In this document: positions 46,908 to 55,933 of the stretch, piece after piece
Position numbering within the stretch: the stretch's first letter is position 1
Layout: each line of letters begins with the position of its first letter
NCBI GenBank assembly: GCA_965242975.1
Contig: CBDETS010000007.1
Location: 5,704,001 to 5,768,000 of the forward strand
Length of the DNA stretch: 64,000 nt
DNA from: JAPPHA01 sp965242975
GTDB taxonomy: Bacteria; Pseudomonadota; Alphaproteobacteria; Rhodobacterales; Rhodobacteraceae
Reading direction: 5' to 3'
Program-made: the position numbers and the translations under genes
The notes under the pieces: generated by a model
The model's input: only the letters and a program-made list of their open reading frames with translations
Told to the model about the DNA's origin: nothing
Databases searched by the model: none

Positions 46908-47309
46908 GATGACATCTTCCCCCCGGGAATTAGCCGGTTCCTGCCGAATGCGGCCCGGCAACACATAAAGGTGCGCCGCAGTTGCGCGAACGCACGCCAA
47001 AACTGTACCCAAACCGGTCTTTATCTGCAACCGGCGCTAACGCGGGCCGGCTATTTTCGAATGACTTCTCGTCTTTCCCGTCTTTTCGGCTGACGGTCGT
47101 TCCGAGGTCTTGAGGGACGTAGCGACGGGCGCGTCGGAACCGGTGCGACTGGTGATTTCCGGCTGGACTTCGCATCGTTGGGCAGCAGTTCCGCATCACC
47201 GAGGCGCCCGCGTGGCCCGGGGGCGGCGCGGCGCGGAATCAACCTTCGATTTACAGGAAACCGAAGGAATCGTAATGTCTGTTCGGCAATCTCTCCAGGT
47301 GCCCGCAGG
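46908..47309. promoter_or_regulatory. Divergent intergenic region, sugar operon / LysR
   Basis: These 402 bases separate two divergent starts and carry no recognised gene. Promoters for the sugar ABC operon and for the LysR gene should lie here. Confidence 0.4.
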
Positions 47310-48245
47310 ATGGACCTTCGTCAGCTTAGATACTTTCACGCGGTTGCCAGGCATGAAAGCCTGACGGCGGCGAGCGATGCCTTGAACGTGACCCAGCCCG
47401 CCGTCGGACAGCAGGTGCGCAAACTGGAGGCAACGCTGGGACTGAAGCTTCTGGCGCGGCATTCGCGTGGAATGCGTTTGACACCGGTTGGCAAGATCCT
47501 GTTTCGGCGCGCCGAGGAAATTCTTGCCGCCGTCGAGCGTACGAAGCGTGAATTGGCCCGGCACAGGATGTCGGGCGAGACCACGGTACGGATCGGCGTG
47601 ACACCCTCGCTGAGCCGGGTGCTCGTGCCGCGGCTCATGGAGTTCGGCTTTGACCGCCACCCGGGTGTTACACTACTGTTCAATCAGGGATTTCCGGCTG
47701 ACCTGGAACGTATGTGGGAAGGCGGTGAATACGATTTTGCATTTGTTCATAACGATATAGATACGGATGAGTCCGAAAGTCTACCACTGTACAACGAAAG
47801 GCTGTGTCTCATTGGCGCGCCAGCGCTTTGCGATCAGTTGCCGGACCCGGTTCCGATCCGGCGGTTGGCGGACCTGCCGATCGTTCTGGATGTTCGGTCG
47901 ATTTGGTTGCGCGAACAGCTGGAACGCGAATTCAGGAAGCTCAAGATTTCCTGGACCGATGTCATCGAGAGTTCGTCTATCGAAATCCGCCGGGAATATC
48001 TGATCCAGAACCAGCGTTTCTGCATCGCACCAATTGCCCAGTTCGGGGAGGAAATTGACGCGGGCCTCGCGAAAATGCGTTTCATCGAGTTGCCGCGCTT
48101 CAACCGCACGGTGCATCTGGCTGGCCCCCGAGTGGAATTGATGACCGAGGCAGAGAGTGGCATCCGGGAACTGATCGTGGAAATTGTCGATGGTCTGATC
48201 TCCGGCGGTGCTGTCGGCTGGGAACCGCCGGACTGGAAAGCCTAG
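47310..48245 (+). CDS. LysR-family transcriptional regulator
   Basis: This 311-residue regulator has the LysR HTH at the very start (MDLRQLRYFHAVARHESLTA, then VTQPAVGQQVRKLEATLGLK) and a normal effector domain. ATG 47310 gives the standard length. It is upstream of and co-directional with the arylsulfotransferase/aminotransferase genes (88 bp gap) and is the best candidate for their control. Confidence 0.9.
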   Translation: MDLRQLRYFHAVARHESLTAASDALNVTQPAVGQQVRKLEATLGLKLLARHSRGMRLTPVGKILFRRAEEILAAVERTKRELARHRMSGETTVRIGVTPSLSRVLVPRLMEFGFDRHPGVTLLFNQGFPADLERMWEGGEYDFAFVHNDIDTDESESLPLYNERLCLIGAPALCDQLPDPVPIRRLADLPIVLDVRSIWLREQLEREFRKLKISWTDVIESSSIEIRREYLIQNQRFCIAPIAQFGEEIDAGLAKMRFIELPRFNRTVHLAGPRVELMTEAESGIRELIVEIVDGLISGGAVGWEPPDWKA

Positions 48246-48333
48246 ACAAAAGCGGGTCTTTTGCCAGACGAAAGCATTCTCGTCTTTCCCGGACAGTGGT
48301 CCCTCTGCCATAGTCGGGCAGAGGAGGTGAGAC

Positions 48334-49989
48334 ATGACCGAACTCAGATTCCGGAGTCCGCCCGAGTTGAACCATGGCCCACCGGGAGCGCCGCTGGTCG
48401 CAAGCCTCACGGTCAGGTCGGAGGGCGCACACGCGGTCAGGGTCCGAATTCGTCAGAATGAGGATCTTTGGACCATTTCCTTTCCTTTCAGCGACGATTC
48501 CTACCTTTTGCTTGGCTTCCACCCTGAAGGCCTGGCCGAAATAATCGTCCAGATCGTTGGTCCGAACGGGGTCGAGACCTGGCCCGAGCCCCTGTCTCAC
48601 CAGGTCAGGGACATCCCGGCTTCGCCGCTTGACATGCCGCCACTGCGAACCGATCGGGCCGAGCCTGCGCGCATGGCGGGCCGCTTCACCTTCATGACGG
48701 TCCGTCGCCGTGCGATCGGCCGGATCCCCGACATGACCGAGGCGCAACGCAAATGGTCGACGCATTGGGGAATGCTGATCGCCATCGACAACCTTGGCTG
48801 CATGCGCTGGATGCGGAAGCTCGACCGACGGGTAGCAGGAGTCGAGAAACTGGCCAACGGCAACCTCTTTGTCCATGACACCGACTCCTGCTCGCGCGAG
48901 ATCGACGTGGCCGGCAATACGGTCCGGGCCTGGTACGCCGCGCAAAGGCCGCAGGGCGCGCTGGACGGTGGCATAGCGGTCGATGTACGCAGCCTGCACC
49001 ACCAGCCCCACCAGATGCCCAACGGAAACTTCCTGGCGCTTTCCGGCCACGCGCGGCGCATGAAGGACTGGCCAGCCTCGGTTCACGACCCTGATGAGTT
49101 CCGAGCGGACAGGGATGTCGTGGGCGACATGGTCGTCGAATTTTCTCCCGAAGGCGACGTTGTCTGGAGCTGGGACAGTTTCGACCACCTTGACCCCTAC
49201 CGCATCGGTTACGATGCGCTCGATGCCTTTTGGCATGTGCGTGGCTTTCCGAACGCGGCAGACTGGACCCATGGCAATGGCGTGACCTACGATGCACGGG
49301 ACGATAGCGTGCTGGTGTCCCTGCGCCTGCAGGACTGCATCCTGAAGATCGATCGCGCATCGGGCGAAATCGTCTGGATTCTTGGCGATCACGGCAATTG
49401 GTCGCCCGGCTTGCAGGAAAAACTGCTGACCCCCGTCGGCCAGAACTTTCGCTGGCCCTGGCACATGCACAATCCGCGGATTACCTCCGAAGGCACGATC
49501 ATGCTCTTCGACAACGGAATTTATGGCGCTCGCCCCGGGCAGGAACGCATTCCGTTTCACAAGAGCTTTTCGCGCGGAGTGGAGTACCGGGTTGACGAGA
49601 AGGCAATGACGGTGGAGCAGGTCTGGGCCTCGGCGCTCACCGATGAAGACATCAGGGAACGCACCTGGGCCATGGGGGATGCGCATCGGCTGGAGGCGTC
49701 CGATACCGCGCTGGTGATTCATTCCATTGCCATGCCACACGGCCGCGACGACATCGGCATGGACCAGGATGACCGGTCCGTGCGTTACGTCGACGAGTTT
49801 CCTTCCTACGCCCGAATCCTCGAATACAACCGCAAGGACATCCATGACATTGTCTTCGACATGACGGTGCGCGACGAGAACGAACTGGTCCATTGGGAAG
49901 TTTTCTCCGGTGTCCGAGTCGATGACCTGTACCCCGAACACTCCGGCATCCGGCTGGACTTCGGGGACAGGCTGGAGGGCACGACATGA
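48334..49989 (+). CDS. Arylsulfotransferase-like (AssT-family) protein
   Basis: This 551-residue beta-propeller-type protein resembles aryl-sulfate sulfotransferases. Candidate catalytic histidines sit in DWTHGNGVTYD (H313), WPWHMHNPRI (H377, H379) and VIHSIAMPHG (H463, H469). AssT enzymes move sulfate between phenolic esters through a sulfo-histidine. Unlike classical periplasmic AssT no signal peptide is visible, so a cytoplasmic role is likely. AGGAGGTGAG precedes ATG 48334. Its stop overlaps the aminotransferase start (ATGA). A different function for this branch is possible. Confidence 0.75.
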   Translation: MTELRFRSPPELNHGPPGAPLVASLTVRSEGAHAVRVRIRQNEDLWTISFPFSDDSYLLLGFHPEGLAEIIVQIVGPNGVETWPEPLSHQVRDIPASPLDMPPLRTDRAEPARMAGRFTFMTVRRRAIGRIPDMTEAQRKWSTHWGMLIAIDNLGCMRWMRKLDRRVAGVEKLANGNLFVHDTDSCSREIDVAGNTVRAWYAAQRPQGALDGGIAVDVRSLHHQPHQMPNGNFLALSGHARRMKDWPASVHDPDEFRADRDVVGDMVVEFSPEGDVVWSWDSFDHLDPYRIGYDALDAFWHVRGFPNAADWTHGNGVTYDARDDSVLVSLRLQDCILKIDRASGEIVWILGDHGNWSPGLQEKLLTPVGQNFRWPWHMHNPRITSEGTIMLFDNGIYGARPGQERIPFHKSFSRGVEYRVDEKAMTVEQVWASALTDEDIRERTWAMGDAHRLEASDTALVIHSIAMPHGRDDIGMDQDDRSVRYVDEFPSYARILEYNRKDIHDIVFDMTVRDENELVHWEVFSGVRVDDLYPEHSGIRLDFGDRLEGTT

Positions 49990-50972
49990 CGGACCTGACC
50001 CCGATTCCCGTGCAACAGGTCATGGCGACCGATGCCTTGCATCAGGCCGAGGCGCGTGCGCCGGACTGGGCGGCCGGGGCGGCCTATGTCATCGACCGTT
50101 TCATGCCGATCGGCGAGGCCGCGGTGCCGATCACCGATTTGGGATTCGTACGGGCGGATGCGGTCTATGACGTGGTGTCGGTCAGTCGGGGACAGTTTTT
50201 CCGGCTGCATGACCATCAGGAGCGGTTCGCGCGGTCCTGCGCCCGTGTGAAGCTCCGGAACCCGTTGGACCCGGAGGCCGAGGCACGACTGCTCCATGAA
50301 CTGGTCGCGCGCACCGGGCTGAGGGATGCTTACGTCTGGTGGGCCGTTACCCGGGGCGACAACCCCGCGCGGCCCGCAGACCGGCTGCATGCGGACCGGT
50401 TCCAGAGCCGGTTTTATGCTTTCGTTGTGCCGTACGTCTTCATCAAGGGCGATGCGGACCGGCAGGCGGGAATACACCTTCATGTCTCGGAAAGCTACAT
50501 CCGCATCCCCGCGAACGCCGTCGATCCGAGGGCCAAGAATTTCTGCTCTCTCGATCTCAACATGGCGCTGATGGAGGCAGGCGAGGCCGGGGCGGAATGG
50601 TCGGTCATGACCGACGGCAAGGGTGTTCTGACCGAGGCGCCGGGTTCGAACATCTTCGTGGTCAAGGGTAACCGGGTTCTGACGCCCGAGCTTGGTTGCC
50701 TCGAAGGCGTGACCCGGCTGACTGCACGGGAACTCTGCGCGGAACTGGGTCTGGAAGTTGTCGCGGGAATCGTCACGGTCGAGGATCTGTTGGCGGCCGA
50801 CGAAGCGTTTCTGACCTCCAGCGCGGGGGGCATCTTGCCGGTCTCCACGGTGGATGGCTCTTCGCTGTGCCAGGGCGCGGGACCGGTTTCGACCAAAGTG
50901 CACAACCTTTACTGGGAAAAGCGTTGGGCGGGCTGGTACGGGACGCCGGTCGAGTACGGGGTCAGTCCATGA
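49986..50972 (+). CDS. Class IV aminotransferase (BCAT / D-amino-acid / amine transaminase fold)
   Basis: This 328-residue PLP enzyme has the fold-type IV layout: PITDLGFVRADAVYDVVSV near residue 48, the PLP lysine K184 in VDPRAKNFCSLDLNMAL, VLTEAPGSNIFVVKGN and GVTRLTARELCAELG, with SSAGGILPVSTVDG near the end. The substrate could be branched-chain or D-amino acids or an (R)-amine. It is translationally coupled to the arylsulfotransferase-like gene. Confidence 0.88.
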   Translation: MTDLTPIPVQQVMATDALHQAEARAPDWAAGAAYVIDRFMPIGEAAVPITDLGFVRADAVYDVVSVSRGQFFRLHDHQERFARSCARVKLRNPLDPEAEARLLHELVARTGLRDAYVWWAVTRGDNPARPADRLHADRFQSRFYAFVVPYVFIKGDADRQAGIHLHVSESYIRIPANAVDPRAKNFCSLDLNMALMEAGEAGAEWSVMTDGKGVLTEAPGSNIFVVKGNRVLTPELGCLEGVTRLTARELCAELGLEVVAGIVTVEDLLAADEAFLTSSAGGILPVSTVDGSSLCQGAGPVSTKVHNLYWEKRWAGWYGTPVEYGVSP

Positions 50973-51411
50973 CCTGCGGTGGCGGCTGGAAAATCTCGAT
51001 CGCATTGCCATCCGGATCCCAGCCATATGCAAAGACGCCACCGTTGGGCATGGCCAGGGGCGCGGCGTGGAAACTCATCCCGGCATCGGACAGGCGGTCA
51101 TGTTCGGCCTCGCAGTCATCGACGCGGAAACATATGTGGCTGAACCCGGGCCTGGCGACGCTGCGGGGAAGTGCGGCACGGGTTTCGATAGGGGTGTCGA
51201 ATTGGAACAGTTCCAGCCTGGCTTCGGGAAACCCGATCATCTTGAGCGACCCGCTGCTGACCTTGAGCCCAAGTCGTTGCGACAACGCGGTGTTGTCCTC
51301 GTCCCAGCTGAACTCGTTCAGGACCTGCCCATGAAACAGATCGACATAGAACCGGCACAGGCGATCGAGGTCCCGTGTAGCCATGCCGGTGTGATGAAAT
51401 CCGATGATCAT
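50962..51411 (-). CDS. VOC-superfamily (glyoxalase/dioxygenase-like) protein
   Basis: This 149-residue protein has two vicinal-oxygen-chelate modules: GFHHTGMATRDLDRLCRFYV at the start and FSHICFRVDDCEAEHDRL in the middle, ending in GWDPDGNAIEIFQ. Metal ligands are expected at H6 or H7, H in FSHICF and E in IEIF. The reaction is unassigned. It is encoded against its neighbours and its 3' end overlaps the aminotransferase 3' end by 11 bp. Confidence 0.82.
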   Translation of the reverse strand: MIIGFHHTGMATRDLDRLCRFYVDLFHGQVLNEFSWDEDNTALSQRLGLKVSSGSLKMIGFPEARLELFQFDTPIETRAALPRSVARPGFSHICFRVDDCEAEHDRLSDAGMSFHAAPLAMPNGGVFAYGWDPDGNAIEIFQPPPQVMD

Positions 51412-51445
51412 GGCGTGAACTTAACAAGCCATGCGAGGTCGGGCG

Positions 51446-52315
51446 ATGGAAAAGAGCGTCATGACTGACAAGATCATCCTTTTGGGAACCAAGGGCGGCC
51501 CCCGCCTGACAACCGGGTCAAGCTGGCCGTCGTCGTCGGTCATCGACATCGCCGACCGTCCCTACATCGTTGACTGCGGCTTGGGCGTGACACGGCAGTT
51601 CGTCGAGGCCGGCTATACGCTGGCGGATGTGCACACGATCCTTCTTACCCATCTCCATTCCGACCATTGCCTGGAACTCGGGCCGCTCCTGCACACGATC
51701 TGGGTGTCCTCGCCCAAGCGCGAGATCAAGATCCACGGACCGTCCGGGACGTCCTGGATCATCGACAGGTTCTTCGAAGCAATGGCTTACGACATCGACA
51801 TGCGGATGCAAGACGAGCGACAGAAGGACCCGCGGGGCATGTTCGCATGCGCCGAATTTGGCGAAGGGTTCGTGCTCCGGGACGACCGGGTCGAGGTCAC
51901 GGCCCTGCGGGTAGTCCATCCACCGTTGACCGATACCTTTGCGCTGAAGTTCCAGGCCGCCGGCAAGGTGGTCGTGTTCTCGGCCGACACGTCCTATTTT
52001 CCGCCGCTTGCCGACTTCGCCCGAGGTGCGGATGTGCTGGTCCACGAGGTCATGCACCGCGAAGGGGCCGAGCGGATGTGCCACCGTTTGAAGTCGATCA
52101 AACCAAACCTGATGGAACACATGATCGCCGCGCATACATCCGGCGATGACGTGGGCCGGGTCGCGACCGCGGCGAAGGTCAAGCACCTTGTGGTGCAGCA
52201 TTTCACCCCAAGCGACGATCCGTTGACCGGGCCTGACGAGTTTGCAGCCCTGGTACGGAAAACCTGGAGAGGTCCCCTGACCATAGGCTCTGACCTTGCC
52301 GAGATTCCGTTCTGA
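51446..52315 (+). CDS. MBL-fold hydrolase (RNase Z / AtsA-like branch)
   Basis: This 289-residue protein has the metallo-beta-lactamase metal motif H69-L-H71-S-D73-H74 (LLTHLHSDHCLELGPLL), VVFSADTSYFPP and the terminal VVQHFTPSD. The single-domain form with SVIDIADRPYIVDCGLGVTR is nearest the RNase Z/arylsulfatase AtsA branch. Given the sulfur theme a sulfatase-like activity is possible but not shown; a general hydrolase is equally likely. ATG 51446 has GAGG upstream; ATG 51461 is an alternative. Confidence 0.82.
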   Translation: MEKSVMTDKIILLGTKGGPRLTTGSSWPSSSVIDIADRPYIVDCGLGVTRQFVEAGYTLADVHTILLTHLHSDHCLELGPLLHTIWVSSPKREIKIHGPSGTSWIIDRFFEAMAYDIDMRMQDERQKDPRGMFACAEFGEGFVLRDDRVEVTALRVVHPPLTDTFALKFQAAGKVVVFSADTSYFPPLADFARGADVLVHEVMHREGAERMCHRLKSIKPNLMEHMIAAHTSGDDVGRVATAAKVKHLVVQHFTPSDDPLTGPDEFAALVRKTWRGPLTIGSDLAEIPF

Positions 52316-52463
52316 GGCCCGGCACGGCTCCTTTAGTCCAGGGATTTGGGACTTGTGCCAAAACCGGAACACTATGGCTCTTGGATGACACAAAATCATC
52401 ATGTGGGAAGTGGCCAGCGCCAACTTCCTGTATCTTGTGGCTAAGGAGTCTCGCCAAAATAAC

Positions 52464-52482
52464 CCGCACAATTATTGTGCGG
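52464..52482. repeat. Perfect palindrome in intergenic region
   Basis: CCGCACAAT-T-ATTGTGCGG is a perfect 19-base palindrome in the 403-base gap between the MBL gene and the next open frame. It has no T-run and could be an operator or element end. No gene is recognised in 52316-52718. Confidence 0.5.
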
Positions 52483-52601
52483 CGTGTCGGTGTCCATCGT
52501 GGTCTTCAGGCGAATTCAAGGTTGTGCTCCATCATGACTGGCTGCGTCTCTCGCTTGACAATGCCGTCGCTTGATCTGCTGGTTGGTCCCCGAGCGCGCG
52601 C

Positions 52602-52626
52602 TTTGAGCCGTCCTCACCGGCTCAAA
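52602..52626 (+). promoter_or_regulatory. Stem-loop upstream of the unknown 292-residue gene
   Basis: TTTGAGCCG and CGGCTCAAA form a perfect 9-bp stem with a 7-base loop about 95 bp upstream of the start at 52719. A TTGACA hexamer lies downstream near 52681, without a clear -10 partner. Confidence 0.4.
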
Positions 52627-52718
52627 CGTCAAGGTTTCCAGCACGTTTGCAGCGAGACCCGGGTGATCCATTGGGCTTTTTTGACACCTGTTTCACAACA
52701 AAACCAGGAGGTTCCGCC

Positions 52719-53597
52719 ATGCCTGCGAGGATGACAACAGTTGAAAAGGCCCTGGCGCTCCAAGCTGGCATGAAAGCCTGGATTGATGCGGATCGTCATC
52801 TTCGAGAAGGAGTCACGCGCCGACACAGAAACTCTAAACTGCGAGAGGCTTTTCGGGACAACTGGGACAGCCGCATCGGTTTCGACAAGTTCGGAGGTGT
52901 TTGGTCGATTGCGAAGGCAAAGACAAACCCGAGGCATCCGGCCAGCAAGGCGGCTCTCTATGCGATTACAGATGCAAGCGGCCATCCCGACCGAAGCAGA
53001 TGGACTGGTTCCAAGGTCGGGGGTGTCACGGTAACGGTTGACCATGGGATTCCGATAAACGTTCTTTTTGAATATTTCTGGCGGGCTGAAACACCGGACG
53101 AAATGGAAAGAGTGATTGACGCATACATTGTCGCGGTCATTACAGAGGCTGAAGACAAGCGTTTGCGTGGTAACGATTTGCAGTCAAAGATGCCGAACAA
53201 TTGGACCGGTTTGGACGACCCGCTGGCCCGCTGGAACAAGGTTGGGATCGAAGTCCCGGGCCTGGGCGGGAAAACCGGGCAGCCAGATGCAGGTGGGCCC
53301 AGGTTCGACACGGCAAGTGATTACATTTCGGGCGATCCCGCCGGCCCCCGAAGCCGTGTGCAGCGGTTAAACCGTTTCATGATCAAAAAGGACTGGGAAA
53401 ATCAGGACCTGTGGCTCGATTGCCCGGCAAAGGGATCGCGGTATCTGATTGAGCACGATCGTTTCAAGGCCATCGTCGGTGAGAACACAAATGCTCTCAA
53501 CACCAGGTCCTGGAAACAGGGAGGAATGTACAGTTGGCCTGACCTTTCACAAGAATTGCTCAAGGAAATTCAGCCGTACAAGCAGTCCGGAGTATGA
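52719..53597 (+). CDS. Protein of unknown function, 292 residues
   Basis: I do not recognise this protein. It is charged and tryptophan-rich with no signal peptide or membrane segment. Visible features include an N-terminal basic stretch (RHLREGVTRRHRNSKLREAF), GHPDRSRWTGSKVGGVTV, an acidic helix (RAETPDEMERVIDAYIV), and the C-terminal KGSRYLIEHDRFKAIVG followed by TRSWKQGGMYSWPDLS. AGGAGG sits 7 bases before ATG 52719, so it is probably expressed. It stands alone beside an IS66 remnant and the recombinase trio, with base composition more AT-rich than its neighbours, suggesting acquired DNA. Confidence 0.6.
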   Translation: MPARMTTVEKALALQAGMKAWIDADRHLREGVTRRHRNSKLREAFRDNWDSRIGFDKFGGVWSIAKAKTNPRHPASKAALYAITDASGHPDRSRWTGSKVGGVTVTVDHGIPINVLFEYFWRAETPDEMERVIDAYIVAVITEAEDKRLRGNDLQSKMPNNWTGLDDPLARWNKVGIEVPGLGGKTGQPDAGGPRFDTASDYISGDPAGPRSRVQRLNRFMIKKDWENQDLWLDCPAKGSRYLIEHDRFKAIVGENTNALNTRSWKQGGMYSWPDLSQELLKEIQPYKQSGV

Positions 53598-53626
53598 GCG
53601 AAGAAAAGTACCAGGCATACGTAAGC

Positions 53627-53893
53627 GGTATCGCTCCATCCTGACCCGAGGCGGCGAGGAACTGCCCTTGATCCTACCGCGCCGGAAAGGAAAACGCGGA
53701 CGGATCGCCAAGTCCGACGCCCAAACCTGCACGAACCCGACAAGCCAAGAAGAGGACATGCTCCGCTTCACGCGGCAACAATGCCAGTTCTACGAACAAT
53801 GCCGACAAGCACAGCCCAAGATCGGCGAAAACAAAGTTGAAGGTGTCAGGGTGCTTCCGTACCTGCGATTTCGCCGATGCCAACGCAGGGCCT
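53627..53893 (+). pseudogene. IS66-family transposase C-terminal remnant
   Basis: RYRSILTRGGEELPLILPRR, KGKRGRIAKSDAQ, then a frame change and VSGCFRTCDFADAN match the C-terminal end of IS66-type transposases (usual form KGKRGRxAKSxAxNL and SGCFRT). At least one frameshift is present and the DDE core is absent, so this is a dead fragment. Confidence 0.65.
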
Positions 53894-53919
53894 TAAATTA
53901 CGGTGATCACCACAACCTC

Positions 53920-53978
53920 CCTCGCTTATGGGAACCAAATGTTTATGTGAATCTTGAATCCCAAGTGCCTGTCACGAC
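53920..53978 (+). repeat. Left terminal inverted repeat of the RIT element
   Basis: It starts CCTCGCTTATGGGAACC and ends GTGCCTGTCACGAC, and is the reverse complement of 57570-57628 except for one mismatch near the inner end. Confidence 0.9.
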
Positions 53979-54017
53979 GCACGTTTTCCACCGATTCGGT
54001 TCCCATAAAAATCCGGC

Positions 54018-55010
54018 TCAGACGTTCGACAGCATCGCCATCAGCGCGTCCTTCACGCCCGTGAACCGTCCCTTGCCAAGGCCCGGGGAATGCCACTCCG
54101 AGAGCATGTCCAGCTTTTCGGCAGGATCCGTACGAAGGTAAATCTCCGTGGTCTGGAGGCTCTGGTGCCCCAGCCACAGCGAGACCTTGCGGATGTCGCC
54201 GGTCGCCTCGAGAATCATCAAGGCGCTGGCATGTCGAATGGAATGGGGCGTTACCTTCCGGCGTGCGATCGACGGTTGCGTCTGCGCCGCCGTCGTGACG
54301 TGCAGCTCGAGCCGCTTGGCGAAGCCGCGCCGGGTCATCCCCCGTCCCATCGCATTCAGGAACAGGTGGCGGTCGGGAACTTCGGGACGGACAGACAGCC
54401 ATGCACCGAGCGCACATCCCGTTTCCTTCCACAGCGGCAGGACGCGGGCCCTTCGTCCCTTGCCCATGACCCGGATCTCGTCGAGCTGCGGCATCCGGAC
54501 ATCGTCGAGGCCGAGGCCGACCAGTTCGGAGACCCGGAGCCCGGCGTTGTAGGCAAGACACAGCATCGCCCGGTCCCGGGTTCCGGTCCGTGTGGCGGTG
54601 TCCGGCGCCTTGAGCAGCGCATCCACTTCGTCCCGGTCGAGATAGTCGAGCGCGGGAACGTCGCCCTTCTTCTGCGGGATCGCATGCACCCGTGCCGCCA
54701 GTTCGAGATGGTCCGGGTACCGGTACTCGAGGAAACGGCCAAAACTCTTGATTGCGGCCAAACGGGTGTTGCGGGTGTGAACCCCGTTTCCACGCTCGTT
54801 TTCGAGATGGTCGAGGAAGGCGAGAATGGTGTCGACCTCGAGATGGCCGACCTCGAGCGCGCAGGGACGGACGCCGTGCCTGTCCGCGGCGAAGACCGCG
54901 AGCAGCCTGAAGCTCGTGGTGTAGCTCTCGATGGTGTGCCGGCTGGCTCCCCGGTCACGGGGGAGATACTCCTGCAGGAAGGTGGATAGCGGGGGTGCGA
55001 GTTTGGTCAT
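54018..55010 (-). CDS. Tyrosine recombinase, third gene of the RIT trio
   Basis: This 330-residue integrase-family protein has an N-terminal SAM-like core-binding domain (about 10-105, RHTIESYTTSFRLLAVFA) and a C-terminal catalytic domain with the R in YNAGLRVSELVGL, the H-x-x-R in TPHSIRHASALMIL, the GH motif in LWLGHQSLQTTEIYL and the nucleophile tyrosine in EIYL. It overlaps the preceding gene by 4 bp. It acts with its two partners on the flanking repeats (family knowledge). Confidence 0.92.
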   Translation of the reverse strand: MTKLAPPLSTFLQEYLPRDRGASRHTIESYTTSFRLLAVFAADRHGVRPCALEVGHLEVDTILAFLDHLENERGNGVHTRNTRLAAIKSFGRFLEYRYPDHLELAARVHAIPQKKGDVPALDYLDRDEVDALLKAPDTATRTGTRDRAMLCLAYNAGLRVSELVGLGLDDVRMPQLDEIRVMGKGRRARVLPLWKETGCALGAWLSVRPEVPDRHLFLNAMGRGMTRRGFAKRLELHVTTAAQTQPSIARRKVTPHSIRHASALMILEATGDIRKVSLWLGHQSLQTTEIYLRTDPAEKLDMLSEWHSPGLGKGRFTGVKDALMAMLSNV

Positions 55011-55933
55011 GTCTTTTCCTTTCCTGTCATGTGCAGTTTCTCGGTCGCCTCCGACACCTGGCGCATGAGGACGGGTGTCGCCTCCAGGTACCAGTACGTG
55101 TCCACAGGTCGCGCGTGTCCTAGGGTGGTCGAGAGCGCGAGCATGTGTCGGCCGACATCCTTCCGGCTGGAAGAGATGCAGCCTTCCAGTGCGCGAACGG
55201 CGAATCCGTGCCTCAGGTCGTGAAGCCTGGGGCCGGGTTCCCCGGCTTTGCCGCGAACCCCTGCCTTGCGAGCGAGCAGGATGAAGGTCTCGGTCAGATA
55301 ATCCGGGCGCACCGGCCGGCCGGATGCGAGCACGAACAGGTGTTCGCAGGGTCCGCCCTGCCGTTTCCGCGCCACGAGGTAGTCGTCGAGGGCGCGGCGG
55401 GTGCTCTCGTGCAGGGGGACAAGGCGGTCACGGCGGTTCTTGGTATTCCTGACCAGGAGCCCGTCCGGTCCGAGGTCGCCCAGCAGCAGGCCGGTTGCTT
55501 CCGAGCGTCTCAGCCCGGTGCATGCGATGAGACCGATGATGGTGTGGAAGGTCCGCGGGGTGAGCGACCCTGCCGGCGGCAGGGACAGCGCTTCCGTCAT
55601 GATCAACCGGATCTCCTCCGGTGACGGAATGCACGGCGGTGGGCGGTACCGTCTCCGCTTGCCGAGAGCGTCCCGGTGGGGCACCTCGTGACGGTCATCC
55701 CCGACATGGAGGAAGACGGCCAACCCGCGGACGATGCGCAGTCGTCTTTGTGCCTCGCCGACCGATATCGCCGTACGGGCCCAGTCCAGGACACTGTTTA
55801 TACGCACGAATTCGTCGCCCCCGGCGTCGGCATGTTCTGCGTAACGCATCAGGACCCGCTCTTCTTCCCTGAACGACAGGCCCAGTGCTTTCCTGCTTGC
55901 GACGTAATCCTTCACGTGATCCGTCATGGTCAT
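55007..55933 (-). CDS. Tyrosine recombinase, second gene of the RIT trio
   Basis: This 308-residue recombinase has catalytic motifs ACTGLRRSEATGLLLGDL, LHDLRHGFAVRALE (H-x-x-R), and TLGHARPVDTYWYLEAT with the nucleophile tyrosine. The N-terminal domain contains DYVASRKALGLSFREEERVL. Both ends overlap the neighbouring recombinase genes by 4 bp, so the three are translated together. Confidence 0.92.
   Translation of the reverse strand: MTMTDHVKDYVASRKALGLSFREEERVLMRYAEHADAGGDEFVRINSVLDWARTAISVGEAQRRLRIVRGLAVFLHVGDDRHEVPHRDALGKRRRYRPPPCIPSPEEIRLIMTEALSLPPAGSLTPRTFHTIIGLIACTGLRRSEATGLLLGDLGPDGLLVRNTKNRRDRLVPLHESTRRALDDYLVARKRQGGPCEHLFVLASGRPVRPDYLTETFILLARKAGVRGKAGEPGPRLHDLRHGFAVRALEGCISSSRKDVGRHMLALSTTLGHARPVDTYWYLEATPVLMRQVSEATEKLHMTGKEKT

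Noticed and set aside
48100..49941. 613-codon minus-strand open frame opposite the arylsulfotransferase-like gene
   Set aside because: The plus strand has a strong RBS, catalytic motifs and a coupled downstream gene; the antisense frame has none.
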